A stretch of 64,000 nucleotides of DNA from the NCBI RefSeq assembly GCF_004119445.1, contig NZ_QICI01000036.1, positions 1 through 64,000 of the forward strand, read 5' to 3'. This DNA comes from Chryseobacterium sp. CH21 (GTDB lineage Bacteria; Bacteroidota; Bacteroidia; Flavobacteriales; Weeksellaceae). Shown here one piece after another: positions 18,671 through 28,864 of the stretch. Below the pieces are notes generated by a model. That model searched no databases and was not told where the DNA came from. It saw only the letters and a program-made list of their open reading frames with translations. The position numbers and the translations under genes are program-made. Position 1 is the stretch's first letter, and every line of letters begins with the position of its first letter.

Positions 18671-21628
18671 ATGAAGAAACTAACAGCAAGTCTTCTTGTT
18701 TTAGTAATGTCTTCCTCAATTGCTGTTGCCAATGCTCAGCAAAAGAATGATACTATTAAAACAAAAGAAATTGAGGGGGTGGTTGTAACCGCACTCGGGA
18801 TTAAAAGAGAGAAAAAATCTCTTGGTTATGCTTCTGAAGAAGTTAAGGCTGCAGAATTAACCGGTGGAACTACCAATACCGGTAACGTAGCATCTCTTCT
18901 TTCAGGTAAGGTGGCCGGACTACAGGTAAATACAAACAACAACTTTGGCGGATCTGCGAACCTTTTGATCAGAGGATATAAATCTCTGTCGGGAGGGTCT
19001 CCACTTATTGTAATTGATGGTTCACCGGTTAACAATAATACTGTAACCGGATCTGTATTCGATTATGGTAATTTCCTTTCAGATATCAATCAGGAGGATA
19101 TTGAATCTGTAAACGTACTGAAAGGTGCTGCTGCTTCTGCATTGTATGGTGAAAGAGGAAGTGATGGGGTAATCTTGATTGTAACGAAAAGCGGAAGAGG
19201 AAATAATGACGGAAGCTGGGGGATTACTCTAAATTCAGGAATCACTGCTGGATTTATTGATAAATCTACTTTCCCTACTTATCAGACAAAATATGGAGCA
19301 GGATACGGTGGCCAGGCGTGGAACGAAGATCCTGGACCTGGAGGCTACAATTATGCTAACTTTGTAGATGATGCATCTTACGGACCTGCATTTAATCCTA
19401 ATCAATTAGTGTATCAATGGGATTCATTTGATCCCTCTTCTCCAAACTATGGAAAAGCTACACCTTGGGTTGCTGCGAAAAACGGTCCTATTAAATTTTT
19501 TGATACGCCAGTCACCTATATTAATACAATCACCATTGAAAAAGGAAATAAAACTTCAAATCTTTCCTTATCATATTCCAATATGCTTTCCAATGGTTTA
19601 ATGCCTAATTCAGAGCTTAGAAAAAATACGATTTCAGCGAAGTTTAATCATGATTTTACAGATAAACTACATGCCTCTGTCTTCACTACTTTAACTTTAC
19701 AAGGTACAAGAGGACGTAATGAAACAGGTTATTCTGATAATATTGTTTCTGGTTTCAGACAGTGGTGGCAGACCAACGTAGATGTATTGGCATTAAGAAA
19801 TGCTTATGCTAACAATGGAAACAGTAATTTTTCATGGAACAGATCTACAGCTGCTGATGGAACTCCTCAATATTGGAATAACCCTTATTTCCAAAGATAT
19901 CAGAACTATCAGTCTGATGACAGAACCAGAATATTCAGCTATGCTCAGTTGAAATATGATGTTTCCAAGAACTTCGGAATTACCGGAAAATTATCTTATG
20001 ATGATTTACAGATGGTTGTAGAAGAGAGATTAATGAATGGATCTCTTCCTCAGGCATTTGGTGCTTCTCAGCTTAACGTAAGTTCCGGATATGCGAGAAC
20101 CAATGTGAAAAATACCGAAATCAACTTCGATTTATTTGCTAATTATAAATTTGATATCACTCCTGACTTGAATGTGAGTGGTATTGCAGGGGGGAACGTT
20201 AGACGAAACCTTATTGACAATATTTTTATGAGCACAGAAGGAGGTTTATCAAAACCAGGCCTGTTTGCAATATCCAATTCAGTAAGAACAATACTTCCTC
20301 CTGATGAAAACTATGCAAAATGGGTAACTTCGAGTTTGTATGCTACAGCGTCTTTTGGGTATAAGAACTTCTTATTTGTGGATGGTACTTATCGTGTAGA
20401 CCAGTCTTCCAACTTACCAAAAGGAAATAACAGCTATGGATATCCTTCTGTTACCGGTGCAGTTATTTTATCAGAATTTGTAAAACAGCCATGGTTAAGC
20501 TTCTGGAAAGTTAGAGCAAATTATGCTGAAGTAGGGTCTTCAACTAATAACTATAGATTGGTAAATACATTCAAAGCAAGAGGTGAAGGTTTATTTGATC
20601 AGCCTTACTTCCTTGCAAATCCAAACTTAAAGCCTCAGAGATCTAAAGAAACTGAATTCGGTATGGAAGCTCAGTTCTTCAAAAATAGATTAGGTTTTGA
20701 TATTGCAATCTATAAAACAAGAACATTTGACCAGATTATTAACTTACCGGTTTCTTCTTCAACGGGATATAGAACATTCCTTGTAAACGCAGGACAGATT
20801 GATAATAAAGGGATCGAAGTACAGTTAAACGGTACACCATTTAAATCGGATAATTTTACTTGGGATGTGAACGTAAACTGGTCTAAAAATGAAAATAAAG
20901 TTATCAAGTTAAATGGTGATTCTCAGAATTACCTAATAGCAAGCTACCAGGGAGGAGTATCTCTTAATGCACGTGTAGGAGAGTCTTTCGGAGCTTTGGT
21001 AGGATCAGATTATGTATATAACGAAAATGGAGATAAAGTAATCGATCCGGCTACAGGTCGTTATCTTAGAAATAATAACCAGGTTATCGGAAATATCACA
21101 CCAGATTGGGTAGGAGGTATCAGAAACAGCTTCCGTTATAAAGATTTTACAGTGAGTTTCCTTATTGATGTGAAAAAAGGAGGTGATGTATTCTCTACCG
21201 ATATGTATTATGGTTTAGCAACTGGTCTTTACGCAGAAACTGCTGATTACAGAGAAAGTGGTCTTGTGCATCCGGGAGTTAATCCAAATGGAAACGTAAA
21301 TACTACGCCTACCATTAGTCCTGGATCTTTTGGTAACGTTGACGGATATAGAAGAATGCCGAATAAGAGATTTATTTATGACGCATCGTATGTAAAACTG
21401 AGAGAAGCAAGTATAGGATATAATCTTCCTAAATCAATCCTTGCTAATACATCTATTCGTGAGGCGAAGATTTCAATTGTAGGGAGAAACCTTTGGATTA
21501 TCCACAAAAACTTACCTTATGCAGATCCGGAAGCGGGTACAGGGAATGGTTTAGGGGCTAAAGGTAATTCCATCGGAGTGTTGCCTACTACTCGTGATAT
21601 TGGAATAGATTTAACTTTAAAATTCTAG
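18671..21628 (+). CDS. SusC/RagA family TonB-linked outer membrane protein (pair 2)
   Basis: A full-length SusC-like importer of 985 residues. It has a complete signal peptide (MKKLTASLLVLVMSSS..., cleavage near VANAQQ) followed directly by the TonB-box region IEGVVVTALGIKREKKSLG, without the carboxypeptidase-like N-terminal domain found in many SusC proteins. The plug is recognisable (SLLSGKVAGLQV, LIVIDGSPV, NVLKGAAASALYG) and the barrel ends LTLKF with a terminal phenylalanine, as required for outer membrane insertion. It is a paralogue of the upstream SusC and gives the reference for what that copy has lost. susD follows after 3 bases. Confidence 0.94.
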   Translation: MKKLTASLLVLVMSSSIAVANAQQKNDTIKTKEIEGVVVTALGIKREKKSLGYASEEVKAAELTGGTTNTGNVASLLSGKVAGLQVNTNNNFGGSANLLIRGYKSLSGGSPLIVIDGSPVNNNTVTGSVFDYGNFLSDINQEDIESVNVLKGAAASALYGERGSDGVILIVTKSGRGNNDGSWGITLNSGITAGFIDKSTFPTYQTKYGAGYGGQAWNEDPGPGGYNYANFVDDASYGPAFNPNQLVYQWDSFDPSSPNYGKATPWVAAKNGPIKFFDTPVTYINTITIEKGNKTSNLSLSYSNMLSNGLMPNSELRKNTISAKFNHDFTDKLHASVFTTLTLQGTRGRNETGYSDNIVSGFRQWWQTNVDVLALRNAYANNGNSNFSWNRSTAADGTPQYWNNPYFQRYQNYQSDDRTRIFSYAQLKYDVSKNFGITGKLSYDDLQMVVEERLMNGSLPQAFGASQLNVSSGYARTNVKNTEINFDLFANYKFDITPDLNVSGIAGGNVRRNLIDNIFMSTEGGLSKPGLFAISNSVRTILPPDENYAKWVTSSLYATASFGYKNFLFVDGTYRVDQSSNLPKGNNSYGYPSVTGAVILSEFVKQPWLSFWKVRANYAEVGSSTNNYRLVNTFKARGEGLFDQPYFLANPNLKPQRSKETEFGMEAQFFKNRLGFDIAIYKTRTFDQIINLPVSSSTGYRTFLVNAGQIDNKGIEVQLNGTPFKSDNFTWDVNVNWSKNENKVIKLNGDSQNYLIASYQGGVSLNARVGESFGALVGSDYVYNENGDKVIDPATGRYLRNNNQVIGNITPDWVGGIRNSFRYKDFTVSFLIDVKKGGDVFSTDMYYGLATGLYAETADYRESGLVHPGVNPNGNVNTTPTISPGSFGNVDGYRRMPNKRFIYDASYVKLREASIGYNLPKSILANTSIREAKISIVGRNLWIIHKNLPYADPEAGTGNGLGAKGNSIGVLPTTRDIGIDLTLKF

Positions 21629-21631
21629 AAA

Positions 21632-23092
21632 ATGAAAAAATTATTTTTAATTATAGGTTTAGCTTCATTAACGTTAACATTTACATCGTGTGAAAGAGAT
21701 ATCACTTCACTGAATGAAGATCCTAAACACCCAACCGAAGTTCCTTCAGGAGTACTTTTTGCCAGCGCTGAGCATGCCCTTCTTGATCAGTTATTGTCTG
21801 CCAATGTAAACCGTAACATTACAAGGTTTTTTACACAGCAATGGTCAGAAACTACCTATACGGATGAGACCAATTATGATATGGTGACAAGACCAATTCC
21901 AAGAAATCACTATAATCGTATGATGGCATCTGCATCTGCTACAATTAATTCGCCAGGAGTATTATCTGCATTAAGAGATGCGAGAAGATTCCTGGAAAGT
22001 GAAAGTGTAGATCCTATTACTAAGAACAATAATATTGCAATGATTGAATTAGTAAATGTTTATGCATGGGCTAATTTAGTTGATACATATGGCGATATTC
22101 CTTATTTCGGAGCATTGAAGGCTACGGCTGAAAATCCCGGAAGTGCGGAAATTCCTTATGATGATGCCAAAACAGTATATCTCGATCTTATTAAGAGAAT
22201 TGATGCTGCCATTGCCATGATTAATACTTCTGGTAGTGGATATGACAAGGATTTGATCTATAAAGGAGACATGACGAAGTGGAAGAAAATGGGTAATTCC
22301 CTGAAGTTCAGAATGGCTGTTACCTTAGCAGATTCTGACCCTGCTTTAGCTAAAAGTTATGCAGAGGCTGCTTACACTGCGGGATTATTTACAGACAAAA
22401 TGGATAATTTCGGATTGCAGACTTTCCCATCAGGATTATTGTCAAACCCTGTTTATCAGGATGTAATTCAGTCAGGAAGAAATGACTTTGTTCCTTCTGA
22501 TATTCTTGTGGATTTCATGAATACTACATCTGACCCAAGAAGAGCAACGTGGTTTACGCAGGTAGCTGGTGCTTATGTTGGTGGAGTTTATGGAGACCAG
22601 AACATTTTCAAAGATTACTCTCACTTTACAAACGTAATTTCTGGAGAAAATGCACAAGGCTTTTTATTAGATTATTCTGAAATTCAGTTTTTAAGAACTG
22701 AAGCTGCTGCAAGAGGTTTCAGTGTTGGTGATACTGCTGCTAATTTATATCAATCTGCAATTAAAGCATCAATGACTGAGTATGGTATTACTGAAGCTAC
22801 TGCAAATACTTTTATAGCTGCTAATCCATATAATGCTGCTAACTGGAAAAAATCTGTGGGTGAGCAAGCTTGGATAGCAATGTTCAATAAAGGATTCCAG
22901 GCATGGAATTTTGCAAGAAGACTGGATTTTCCTGTTTTCCAAAATCCTGGAGGTTCTGTTGTAGAATCAGTACCTGTAAGAATGCGTTATTCCGATCAGG
23001 AGTATCTTCTTAATGCTAAAAATGTGAATGCAGCAGCTTCAAAAATTGGAGGTGATAAAGTATCTACAAAAATATTTTGGGATAAATTTTAA
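21632..23092 (+). CDS. SusD/RagB-like outer membrane lipoprotein (pair 2)
   Basis: The 486-residue partner lipoprotein of the SusC encoded immediately upstream. The signal peptide ends at C20 (LTLTFTSC). The mature protein shows ERDITSLNEDPKHPTEVPSG, then YAWANLVDTYGDIPYF, a hallmark of the SusD fold, and helix repeats to the end. The 3-base spacing to susC indicates co-transcription and coupled translation. It binds the imported ligand at the surface; the ligand is unknown. A hairpin separates it from the following lipoprotein gene. Confidence 0.93.
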   Translation: MKKLFLIIGLASLTLTFTSCERDITSLNEDPKHPTEVPSGVLFASAEHALLDQLLSANVNRNITRFFTQQWSETTYTDETNYDMVTRPIPRNHYNRMMASASATINSPGVLSALRDARRFLESESVDPITKNNNIAMIELVNVYAWANLVDTYGDIPYFGALKATAENPGSAEIPYDDAKTVYLDLIKRIDAAIAMINTSGSGYDKDLIYKGDMTKWKKMGNSLKFRMAVTLADSDPALAKSYAEAAYTAGLFTDKMDNFGLQTFPSGLLSNPVYQDVIQSGRNDFVPSDILVDFMNTTSDPRRATWFTQVAGAYVGGVYGDQNIFKDYSHFTNVISGENAQGFLLDYSEIQFLRTEAAARGFSVGDTAANLYQSAIKASMTEYGITEATANTFIAANPYNAANWKKSVGEQAWIAMFNKGFQAWNFARRLDFPVFQNPGGSVVESVPVRMRYSDQEYLLNAKNVNAAASKIGGDKVSTKIFWDKF

Positions 23093-23103
23093 ATTAAATA
23101 ATA

Positions 23104-23135
23104 ATTCTTCAAGTCTATTTGTAGGCTTGAAGAAT
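23104..23135 (+). terminator. Hairpin after the second susD
   Basis: The 10-base arms ATTCTTCAAG and CTTGAAGAAT enclose a 12-base loop. The following sequence is A-rich rather than T-rich, so this may be an attenuator or mRNA-stabilising hairpin between susD and the lipocalin-like gene instead of a full terminator. Confidence 0.55.
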
Positions 23136-23149
23136 ATAAAAACTTTTAT

Positions 23150-23596
23150 ATGAGACTTTTTATAGGAATTCTTCTTTTAATGAGTATTGCATCATGTTCT
23201 AGTGATGATGACCGTACAGTTGTAAATGAAAATGTAAGTATTAATGGTACATGGAAACCGTATAAATACGAATTTAAGGGTAGAGAAATCATGCTGAGTG
23301 ATTGTGAGAAAAAAGGAATAATATTTATTAACCCGGATTTCTCAGGATCATATGAAAGATATGATGCTTCTTCTTCCGGAAACTGTAATCTGTTTGATTC
23401 TTTTGGGGGAAAATGGACTTTTGATAAAATGTATCAGACGCTAACTCTTACTTATGTGGAGGCAGGGGTTTCTAAAACTTTGAAAAAAGAAATTGATTCC
23501 TATTCCAATACGGAACTCCGAATTAATGACAGCAGTAAAAACCTGGATACTACTCCTGGCAATGATGAGGCAGTCCTAGTTTTCAGAAAAGAATAA
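23150..23596 (+). CDS. Lipocalin-like small lipoprotein
   Basis: A 148-residue lipoprotein (signal peptide ending at C16, MSIASC, followed by SSDDD, which could act as a surface-export signal in Bacteroidota). The mature part NGTWKPYKYEFKG... FSGSYERYD... GKWTFDKMYQTLTLTY fits the small lipocalin-like domain seen beside SusCD genes. It lies 57 bases after susD with a hairpin between, so it may be the last gene of the operon. Its role is unknown; ligand binding is a family-level guess. Confidence 0.75.
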   Translation: MRLFIGILLLMSIASCSSDDDRTVVNENVSINGTWKPYKYEFKGREIMLSDCEKKGIIFINPDFSGSYERYDASSSGNCNLFDSFGGKWTFDKMYQTLTLTYVEAGVSKTLKKEIDSYSNTELRINDSSKNLDTTPGNDEAVLVFRKE

Positions 23597-23614
23597 AATT
23601 TCTCATTTACCTAT

Positions 23615-23638
23615 AAAAACCGCCATTTGGCGGTTTTT
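23615..23638 (+). terminator. Terminator of the second SusCD operon
   Basis: AAAAACCGCC-attt-GGCGGTTTTT forms a 10-bp stem with a 4-base loop and a T tail. Its loop and 3' arm contain TTTG that may double as the -33 element of the argS promoter. Confidence 0.9.
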
Positions 23639-23699
23639 TATTTCCGTATATTTGTAACTCAGATTTTAAGCTGAAACAAATTGTAAAAATGTTTCAGCT
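23626..23699 (+). promoter_or_regulatory. argS promoter and leader hairpin
   Basis: TTTG (23626-23629), a 17-base spacer and TATATTTG (23647-23654) fit the Bacteroidota promoter. The transcript leader then contains a 9-bp inverted repeat AGCTGAAAC / GTTTCAGCT (23669-23677 and 23691-23699), 27 bases before the argS start. Confidence 0.5.
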
Positions 23700-23726
23700 A
23701 TAAGCATTAAAAAGAGAATTAGAAAA

Positions 23727-25484
23727 ATGAATATTAAAGATATTATAGAACAAAAACTTTCGGACGTCATTTTAAATGTATATCAGTTAAAAGACATCAA
23801 GCTGGAAGTTCAGGAAAATAAAACAGAATTTGAGGGCGATTTTACCATTGTCACTTTTCCATTGGTGAAACAACTTAAAAAAAATCCTGAGAGTATCGGA
23901 GTTGAACTAGGTGAAGCTTTGACAGAAACCGATCTTTTTGAAAGTTTTAACGTAGTAAAAGGTTTCCTTAATGTAAAGGTAAAAAACCAATTGTTTGTAG
24001 ATAACTTCAGATCTGTAACGAAAAATTTCTCTACTATAGAAAAGAAAAATGCTACAGTAATGGTAGAATATTCTTCACCGAATACCAATAAACCATTGCA
24101 CTTAGGGCACATCAGAAATAATTTATTAGGATTCTCGGTAGCTCAGATTTTAAAAGAAGCCGGATATGACGTGATCAAAACTCAGATCATCAATGACAGA
24201 GGTATTCATATTTGTAAATCTATGCTGGCTTGGGAGAAATTCGGGAATGGAGCAACTCCTGAAACAACCAATACCAAAGGAGATAAATTTGTTGGAAACT
24301 ACTACGTAGAATTTGACAAAAATTATAAAAAAGAAATTGCAGAACTGGTAGAGCAAGGAGTAGGAGAAGAGCAGGCTAAAAAAGACGCTCCGGTTATGAA
24401 AGAAGCTCAGAAAATGCTTTTGGATTGGGAAAATGGTGATGAAACAGTAAGAGCACTTTGGGAAGAAATGAACTCATGGGTTTATAAAGGATTCAATGAA
24501 ACCTATAAAAGATTAGGTGTTGATTTTGACCAGGTTCAATATGAAAGCAATACCTATATTTTAGGAAAAGATCTTATTCAGGCTGGATTAGACAAAGGTG
24601 TTCTGTATCAGAAAGAAGATGGTTCTGTTTGGTGTGACCTTACAGATGAAGGGCTTGATCAGAAACTTTTATTACGTTCAGACGGAACATCCGTTTATAT
24701 GACTCAGGATCTTGGAACAGCAGTGGAGCGTTTTAAGCAGGATAATATCCAGAAACTGATCTATACGGTAGGAAACGAACAGGATTATCACTTCCAGGTT
24801 TTATTTAAGATTCTTAAAAAACTAGGATATGAATGGGCTGATCAATTATTCCATCTTTCTTACGGAATGGTAGAGCTCCCTGAGGGTAAAATGAAATCCC
24901 GTGAAGGAACTGTAGTAGACGCAGATGACCTGATGCAGGAAATGTATGAAACAGCAAAATCTAAAGCTCAGGAATTAGGAAAATTAGAAAGCCTTTCAGA
25001 AGAAGATAAAGAAGCATCTTATGAAACAGTAGGACTGGGAGCATTGAAATATTTTATGCTTAAAGTAGACCCTAAGAAAAAAATGCTTTTCAATCCTGCA
25101 GAAAGTATTGATTTCAACGGAAATACAGGACCGTTTATTCAATATACATATGCTCGTATTCAGTCATTATTGTCTAAAGCAGGTACTTTACAGTCAGAAA
25201 CTGCTGATATTGAATTAAATCAATCTGAAAAAGAATTGATTATGCAGCTAACTAACTTTAAAACTACAGTAGCGAAGTCAGCGGAAAGTTTAAGCCCTGC
25301 TTTAGTAGCAAACTATGTATATGACCTGGTGAAGGCATACAACTCTTTCTACCAGAATAACCCAATTCTGAATCAGGAAGACGAAAATGTAAAACAATTC
25401 CGTTTGAATATTTCAGATATCACAGCAAAAACGATCAAAAAATCGTTAGAATTGCTGGGAATCGGAACCGTAAACAGAATGTAA
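23727..25484 (+). CDS. argS: Arginine--tRNA ligase
   Basis: Charges tRNA-Arg with arginine in the cytoplasm. The 585-residue class I synthetase has an N-terminal additional domain, the HIGH motif as HLGH (125-128, in NTNKPLHLGHIRNN), a KMSK-like loop KMKSREG near residue 387, and an all-helical C-terminal anticodon domain ending LGIGTVNRM. Length and motifs are normal. It appears monocistronic with its own promoter and a strong terminator. Confidence 0.97.
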   Translation: MNIKDIIEQKLSDVILNVYQLKDIKLEVQENKTEFEGDFTIVTFPLVKQLKKNPESIGVELGEALTETDLFESFNVVKGFLNVKVKNQLFVDNFRSVTKNFSTIEKKNATVMVEYSSPNTNKPLHLGHIRNNLLGFSVAQILKEAGYDVIKTQIINDRGIHICKSMLAWEKFGNGATPETTNTKGDKFVGNYYVEFDKNYKKEIAELVEQGVGEEQAKKDAPVMKEAQKMLLDWENGDETVRALWEEMNSWVYKGFNETYKRLGVDFDQVQYESNTYILGKDLIQAGLDKGVLYQKEDGSVWCDLTDEGLDQKLLLRSDGTSVYMTQDLGTAVERFKQDNIQKLIYTVGNEQDYHFQVLFKILKKLGYEWADQLFHLSYGMVELPEGKMKSREGTVVDADDLMQEMYETAKSKAQELGKLESLSEEDKEASYETVGLGALKYFMLKVDPKKKMLFNPAESIDFNGNTGPFIQYTYARIQSLLSKAGTLQSETADIELNQSEKELIMQLTNFKTTVAKSAESLSPALVANYVYDLVKAYNSFYQNNPILNQEDENVKQFRLNISDITAKTIKKSLELLGIGTVNRM

Positions 25485-25492
25485 CAATAAGA

Positions 25493-25524
25493 AAGCCTCC
25501 TGAATTTTTCAGGAGGCTTTTTTA
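25493..25524 (+). terminator. argS terminator
   Basis: The 11-bp stem AAGCCTCCTGA / TCAGGAGGCTT is followed by a T run. Between it and the next gene lies a short repeat of the word CGCAACCC (about 25567-25591). Confidence 0.9.
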
Positions 25525-25593
25525 TATCAATAATCTTGTATCAGAAATATCCCGAATCTCAAAATCTCGCAACCCGAACCCCGCAACCCAAAT

Positions 25594-26535
25594 CTACGCT
25601 TTATCATTACTTTCCCCCTGCATCTGCTTCAGACTATCTGCATACAGTTTAGCAGGAGTCCATCGTGCATGTTTGGAAAGAACTACTTTATATCCTTTTT
25701 TGTAGGTATATACTTTCGTAAATTCTGCGCCGAAAAATATCAGCATACAGGAATAATTAATCCACATCATAATCAGAATAACGGTTCCCGCAGCGCCAAA
25801 GGCTGAGGTAGGTTTTACCTGATTAAAATAAAGACTTAATAAAAATTTTCCCAATGTAAATAAAACAGTAGTTAGAAAAGCGCCTTTCCATACCGGTTTC
25901 CAGCTGACCAAAACATCAGGCAGCACTTTAAACATTAAAGCAAATAACAGCATAACAAGTCCAAAGCCTACAGCAAAATTTACTGTTTCTACCAGCATAT
26001 AGGTTTCAAAACCAAAATATTGAGTGATAATGGTATTAAACAGGCTGATTAAGGAAGACAAAATCATGGTGATCATCAGAAGAAATCCCAGAATAAGAAT
26101 CATTCCCAAAGAATTGGCTCTGTCTAATAAGAACTTGACCAGTGCTTTTTTAGGAGCAGCTTCTACTTCCCAAAGAGTATTTAACGTATGTTGTAACTGA
26201 AAGAAAAGAGTAGTAGAACCGAAAACTAATGATCCGACTCCTACAGCCTTCATAAAAATATTCTTTTTATCAATAAGAGCACCAGCCAGCATGCCTTCAA
26301 TACTTTTCGCTACATCTGGTCCCATAATGCCGCTGATCTGTGTGCTGATCTGCCCACGGATAGCTTCTTCTCCAAAGAAATTTCCCAGTACCCAGATAAT
26401 AATGATCAATAATCCAGGGATAGAAAAGATGGCATAATACGCAAGACTTGCTGAATCTTTTGATGCAGAAGAATTGTTCCATTCCGTAAACGTATCTTTT
26501 AGAACTTCCCAGAAAAATTTAACAGTATTGATCAT
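25594..26535 (-). CDS. YihY/BrkB family inner membrane protein
   Basis: A 313-residue integral membrane protein of the YihY/virulence factor BrkB family, whose function is not firmly known. It has about six hydrophobic segments and typical motifs: SASLAYYAIFSIPG, VGVGSLVFGSTTLFFQLQ, WKPVWKGAFLTTVLFTLGKF, and FGAAGTVILIMMWINYSC. I chose the start MINTVKFFWEV at 26535 because the longer frame overlaps the end of tamL. It follows tamL with a 1-base gap, so it belongs to the tamB-tamL transcript. Confidence 0.9.
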   Translation of the reverse strand: MINTVKFFWEVLKDTFTEWNNSSASKDSASLAYYAIFSIPGLLIIIIWVLGNFFGEEAIRGQISTQISGIMGPDVAKSIEGMLAGALIDKKNIFMKAVGVGSLVFGSTTLFFQLQHTLNTLWEVEAAPKKALVKFLLDRANSLGMILILGFLLMITMILSSLISLFNTIITQYFGFETYMLVETVNFAVGFGLVMLLFALMFKVLPDVLVSWKPVWKGAFLTTVLFTLGKFLLSLYFNQVKPTSAFGAAGTVILIMMWINYSCMLIFFGAEFTKVYTYKKGYKVVLSKHARWTPAKLYADSLKQMQGESNDKA

Positions 26536-26536
26536 A

Positions 26537-28864
26537 TTAAAATGGATATCCGATGGCAATATTTAAAACAAGATTATCTTTTCTCCAGTTTGAGTCTCCG
26601 AAATTGATCTTATCAAAGGCCCATCTGTCTCCTTTCTGATAGTAAGGAACTCTCAGTGGCATGGCAAGATCCAGTCTTAGAATCAGGATAGAAAAATCCA
26701 GTCTCAGACCTACTCCGGCTCCCACCGCAATTTCATTTAAAAAGTCTTTCGAAAACTTAGCGCCCGGTCTTTTATCATCGTCGTGAAGCAGCCAGATATT
26801 TCCGGCATCTACAAACACGGCTGCATTTAAAAATTTATAAAGATTGGCGCGGTATTCAGCATTTAATTCAAGTTTAATATCTCCGGACTGGTCAAAATAA
26901 GTACCAGGCTCCAGAGTTCTTGGGTCAAAACTTCCAGGCCCTAATGTTCTCGCACGGAATGCTCTGATACTGTTACTCCCTCCAGAGAAAAACTGCTTGG
27001 AGAAAGGTATATACTCTGAGTTTCCGTAGGGATAGGCAATTCCTCCAATGAATCTAGTTGCCAGTGAAGACTTTTCAGTGAACTTATGATAGAATCTGAA
27101 ATCATTTTCAATCTTTACATACTGACTGAAAGGAATCCCAAATATTTTCTTTTCCTTATCTTTTTTTACATCTGCACCTGTTGCCAGTCCTGTTATATTT
27201 CCTGCAAGATCAAGCGTTCCTTTATAATAAACGGTATTGGTCTTTGGAAGCATCGTGTTGGTATATGTGAAGGAATAAGTAGGACCGAAAATTAACTGTC
27301 TTTGGACAATTCTTTGCATAGCAGGATTTTCGGCTGATATTTTATTGTATTCATCAGTAACATTCGCAGGAGAAACCAATGTAATGTCAATCACCTTCAG
27401 CTCATGTTCTTTTCTGGCATTTTCTTTCCACAGATATCCGAATGATCCGGTGAAGTTATTTAAAGTATAATATTTTGTTCTGTTTTGGAATTCATATCCC
27501 AGTGTGATATTCGTTCTCGGAACAAACTCACTGGAAGAATGAAAACGGAAAGGAGCCACAATTCTTGGGATAGAAAGTTGTGCATTCGCTCCCGCACGGA
27601 AAATATTATTGGCATCCTGTGCACCTCCCATCTGGAAATCAAAAGCTCCGAAGATCGCTGCTTTGAATTGTTCTGCACCTCTGAAGAAATTTCGGTGGGT
27701 CCAGTTCAGGTTCAGCTCACTCCCTGCGTAGTTTGCGGAGTTTGTTCTTCCTAATGCTTCCAGACGAAGGGACTGGATTTGTCTCGGAGTTAATAAATAG
27801 TAGGCATCAAATTTATGGCTTAATGAATCTGAAACCACAAACTCATTTTTTACAAACTTGAAAACGCCCAAACTGATCAAACGGTTCAACGTAAGATTAT
27901 GATTGGAACGGTTATAAAGATCTCCTTTTTTAAAGTATAATGCTCTGTCAAAAATTTTCGGTTTGAATTTGTGCTGCGGATCAATAACATAAATATCATC
28001 GAAAGCATATTTTGAAAGAGAATCTTTATTCATCGGAATGCTGTATTTTCCGTCTTTTACATCCTGAATGTTGTAATTGGGAAATACAATAACATTATTA
28101 ATGCTAAATTGCTGCGTTGCTAAATCCGGAGTATTGTCTTTCAGTTTTACGTTAAGCTCAACCTTATGATTTTTACTCACTGTACTGTCTGCCTGTACAA
28201 TAATATTATCAGGATGGAAATAATAAAAACCTCTTTCCTTTAAGCCATTATCTATTCTTTCTCTTTCCGCTTTAATGACATCCAGATCAAATGGTTTTCC
28301 GTTTTTAAGAAATGTTCTCTTTGTTAAACCCTGAATTTCCTGATTCACCAATGTAGAATCCTTCTGGAATTTTACACCATCAATCAGATATCTTGAACCA
28401 GGTCTTACCGTATAAATGACCTGAGCTTTTTTATTTTTTGAAACCGTATCATAAGAAGCTCTTGCATTGAAATAGCCTTTGTTTTCAGAATAATTGACAA
28501 TAATGTCTTTATTGAACTCACGGTCTACATCACCTAATAATACAGGCTTTTCACCTACTTTATATTTAAGCCAGTAATTAAAACCTTTATCTTTTTTCGG
28601 TTCTTTGGCGATATTATAAAAATATAGCTTAGGACGCATTCCCAAAAATGTAGAATTGGGTTTTGGGGTAAGATTTTCTTCCAGTGCGGCCTGAAGATCT
28701 TTTTTTTCTTTTTTGGAAATCGTATCGTTTTCAATCTTTACTTTGGCTCCTGTGTACAGCATTTGCCCTTCTTTCAAAAACCTTGTATTGCTGCACGAGA
28801 CTACTGTGGATGCCATTCCGGAAACCAACAGGTACTTACAATATATATGGAACTTATTACTCAT
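26537..28864 (-). CDS. tamL: TamL, BamA/TamA-family outer membrane lipoprotein
   Basis: A 775-residue outer membrane protein of the Omp85 (BamA/TamA) superfamily. Unlike proteobacterial TamA it has a lipoprotein signal peptide (C24 in STVVSC), the mark of the Bacteroidota TamL form. The N-terminal half carries POTRA-type domains, the C-terminal half the 16-strand barrel, with the conserved loop GGSNSIRAFRARTLGPG and a terminal aromatic residue (IAIGYPF). TamL works with TamB in moving proteins or phospholipids to the outer membrane. It overlaps the tamB stop codon by one base (TAATG), indicating coupled translation. Confidence 0.93.
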   Translation of the reverse strand: MSNKFHIYCKYLLVSGMASTVVSCSNTRFLKEGQMLYTGAKVKIENDTISKKEKKDLQAALEENLTPKPNSTFLGMRPKLYFYNIAKEPKKDKGFNYWLKYKVGEKPVLLGDVDREFNKDIIVNYSENKGYFNARASYDTVSKNKKAQVIYTVRPGSRYLIDGVKFQKDSTLVNQEIQGLTKRTFLKNGKPFDLDVIKAERERIDNGLKERGFYYFHPDNIIVQADSTVSKNHKVELNVKLKDNTPDLATQQFSINNVIVFPNYNIQDVKDGKYSIPMNKDSLSKYAFDDIYVIDPQHKFKPKIFDRALYFKKGDLYNRSNHNLTLNRLISLGVFKFVKNEFVVSDSLSHKFDAYYLLTPRQIQSLRLEALGRTNSANYAGSELNLNWTHRNFFRGAEQFKAAIFGAFDFQMGGAQDANNIFRAGANAQLSIPRIVAPFRFHSSSEFVPRTNITLGYEFQNRTKYYTLNNFTGSFGYLWKENARKEHELKVIDITLVSPANVTDEYNKISAENPAMQRIVQRQLIFGPTYSFTYTNTMLPKTNTVYYKGTLDLAGNITGLATGADVKKDKEKKIFGIPFSQYVKIENDFRFYHKFTEKSSLATRFIGGIAYPYGNSEYIPFSKQFFSGGSNSIRAFRARTLGPGSFDPRTLEPGTYFDQSGDIKLELNAEYRANLYKFLNAAVFVDAGNIWLLHDDDKRPGAKFSKDFLNEIAVGAGVGLRLDFSILILRLDLAMPLRVPYYQKGDRWAFDKINFGDSNWRKDNLVLNIAIGYPF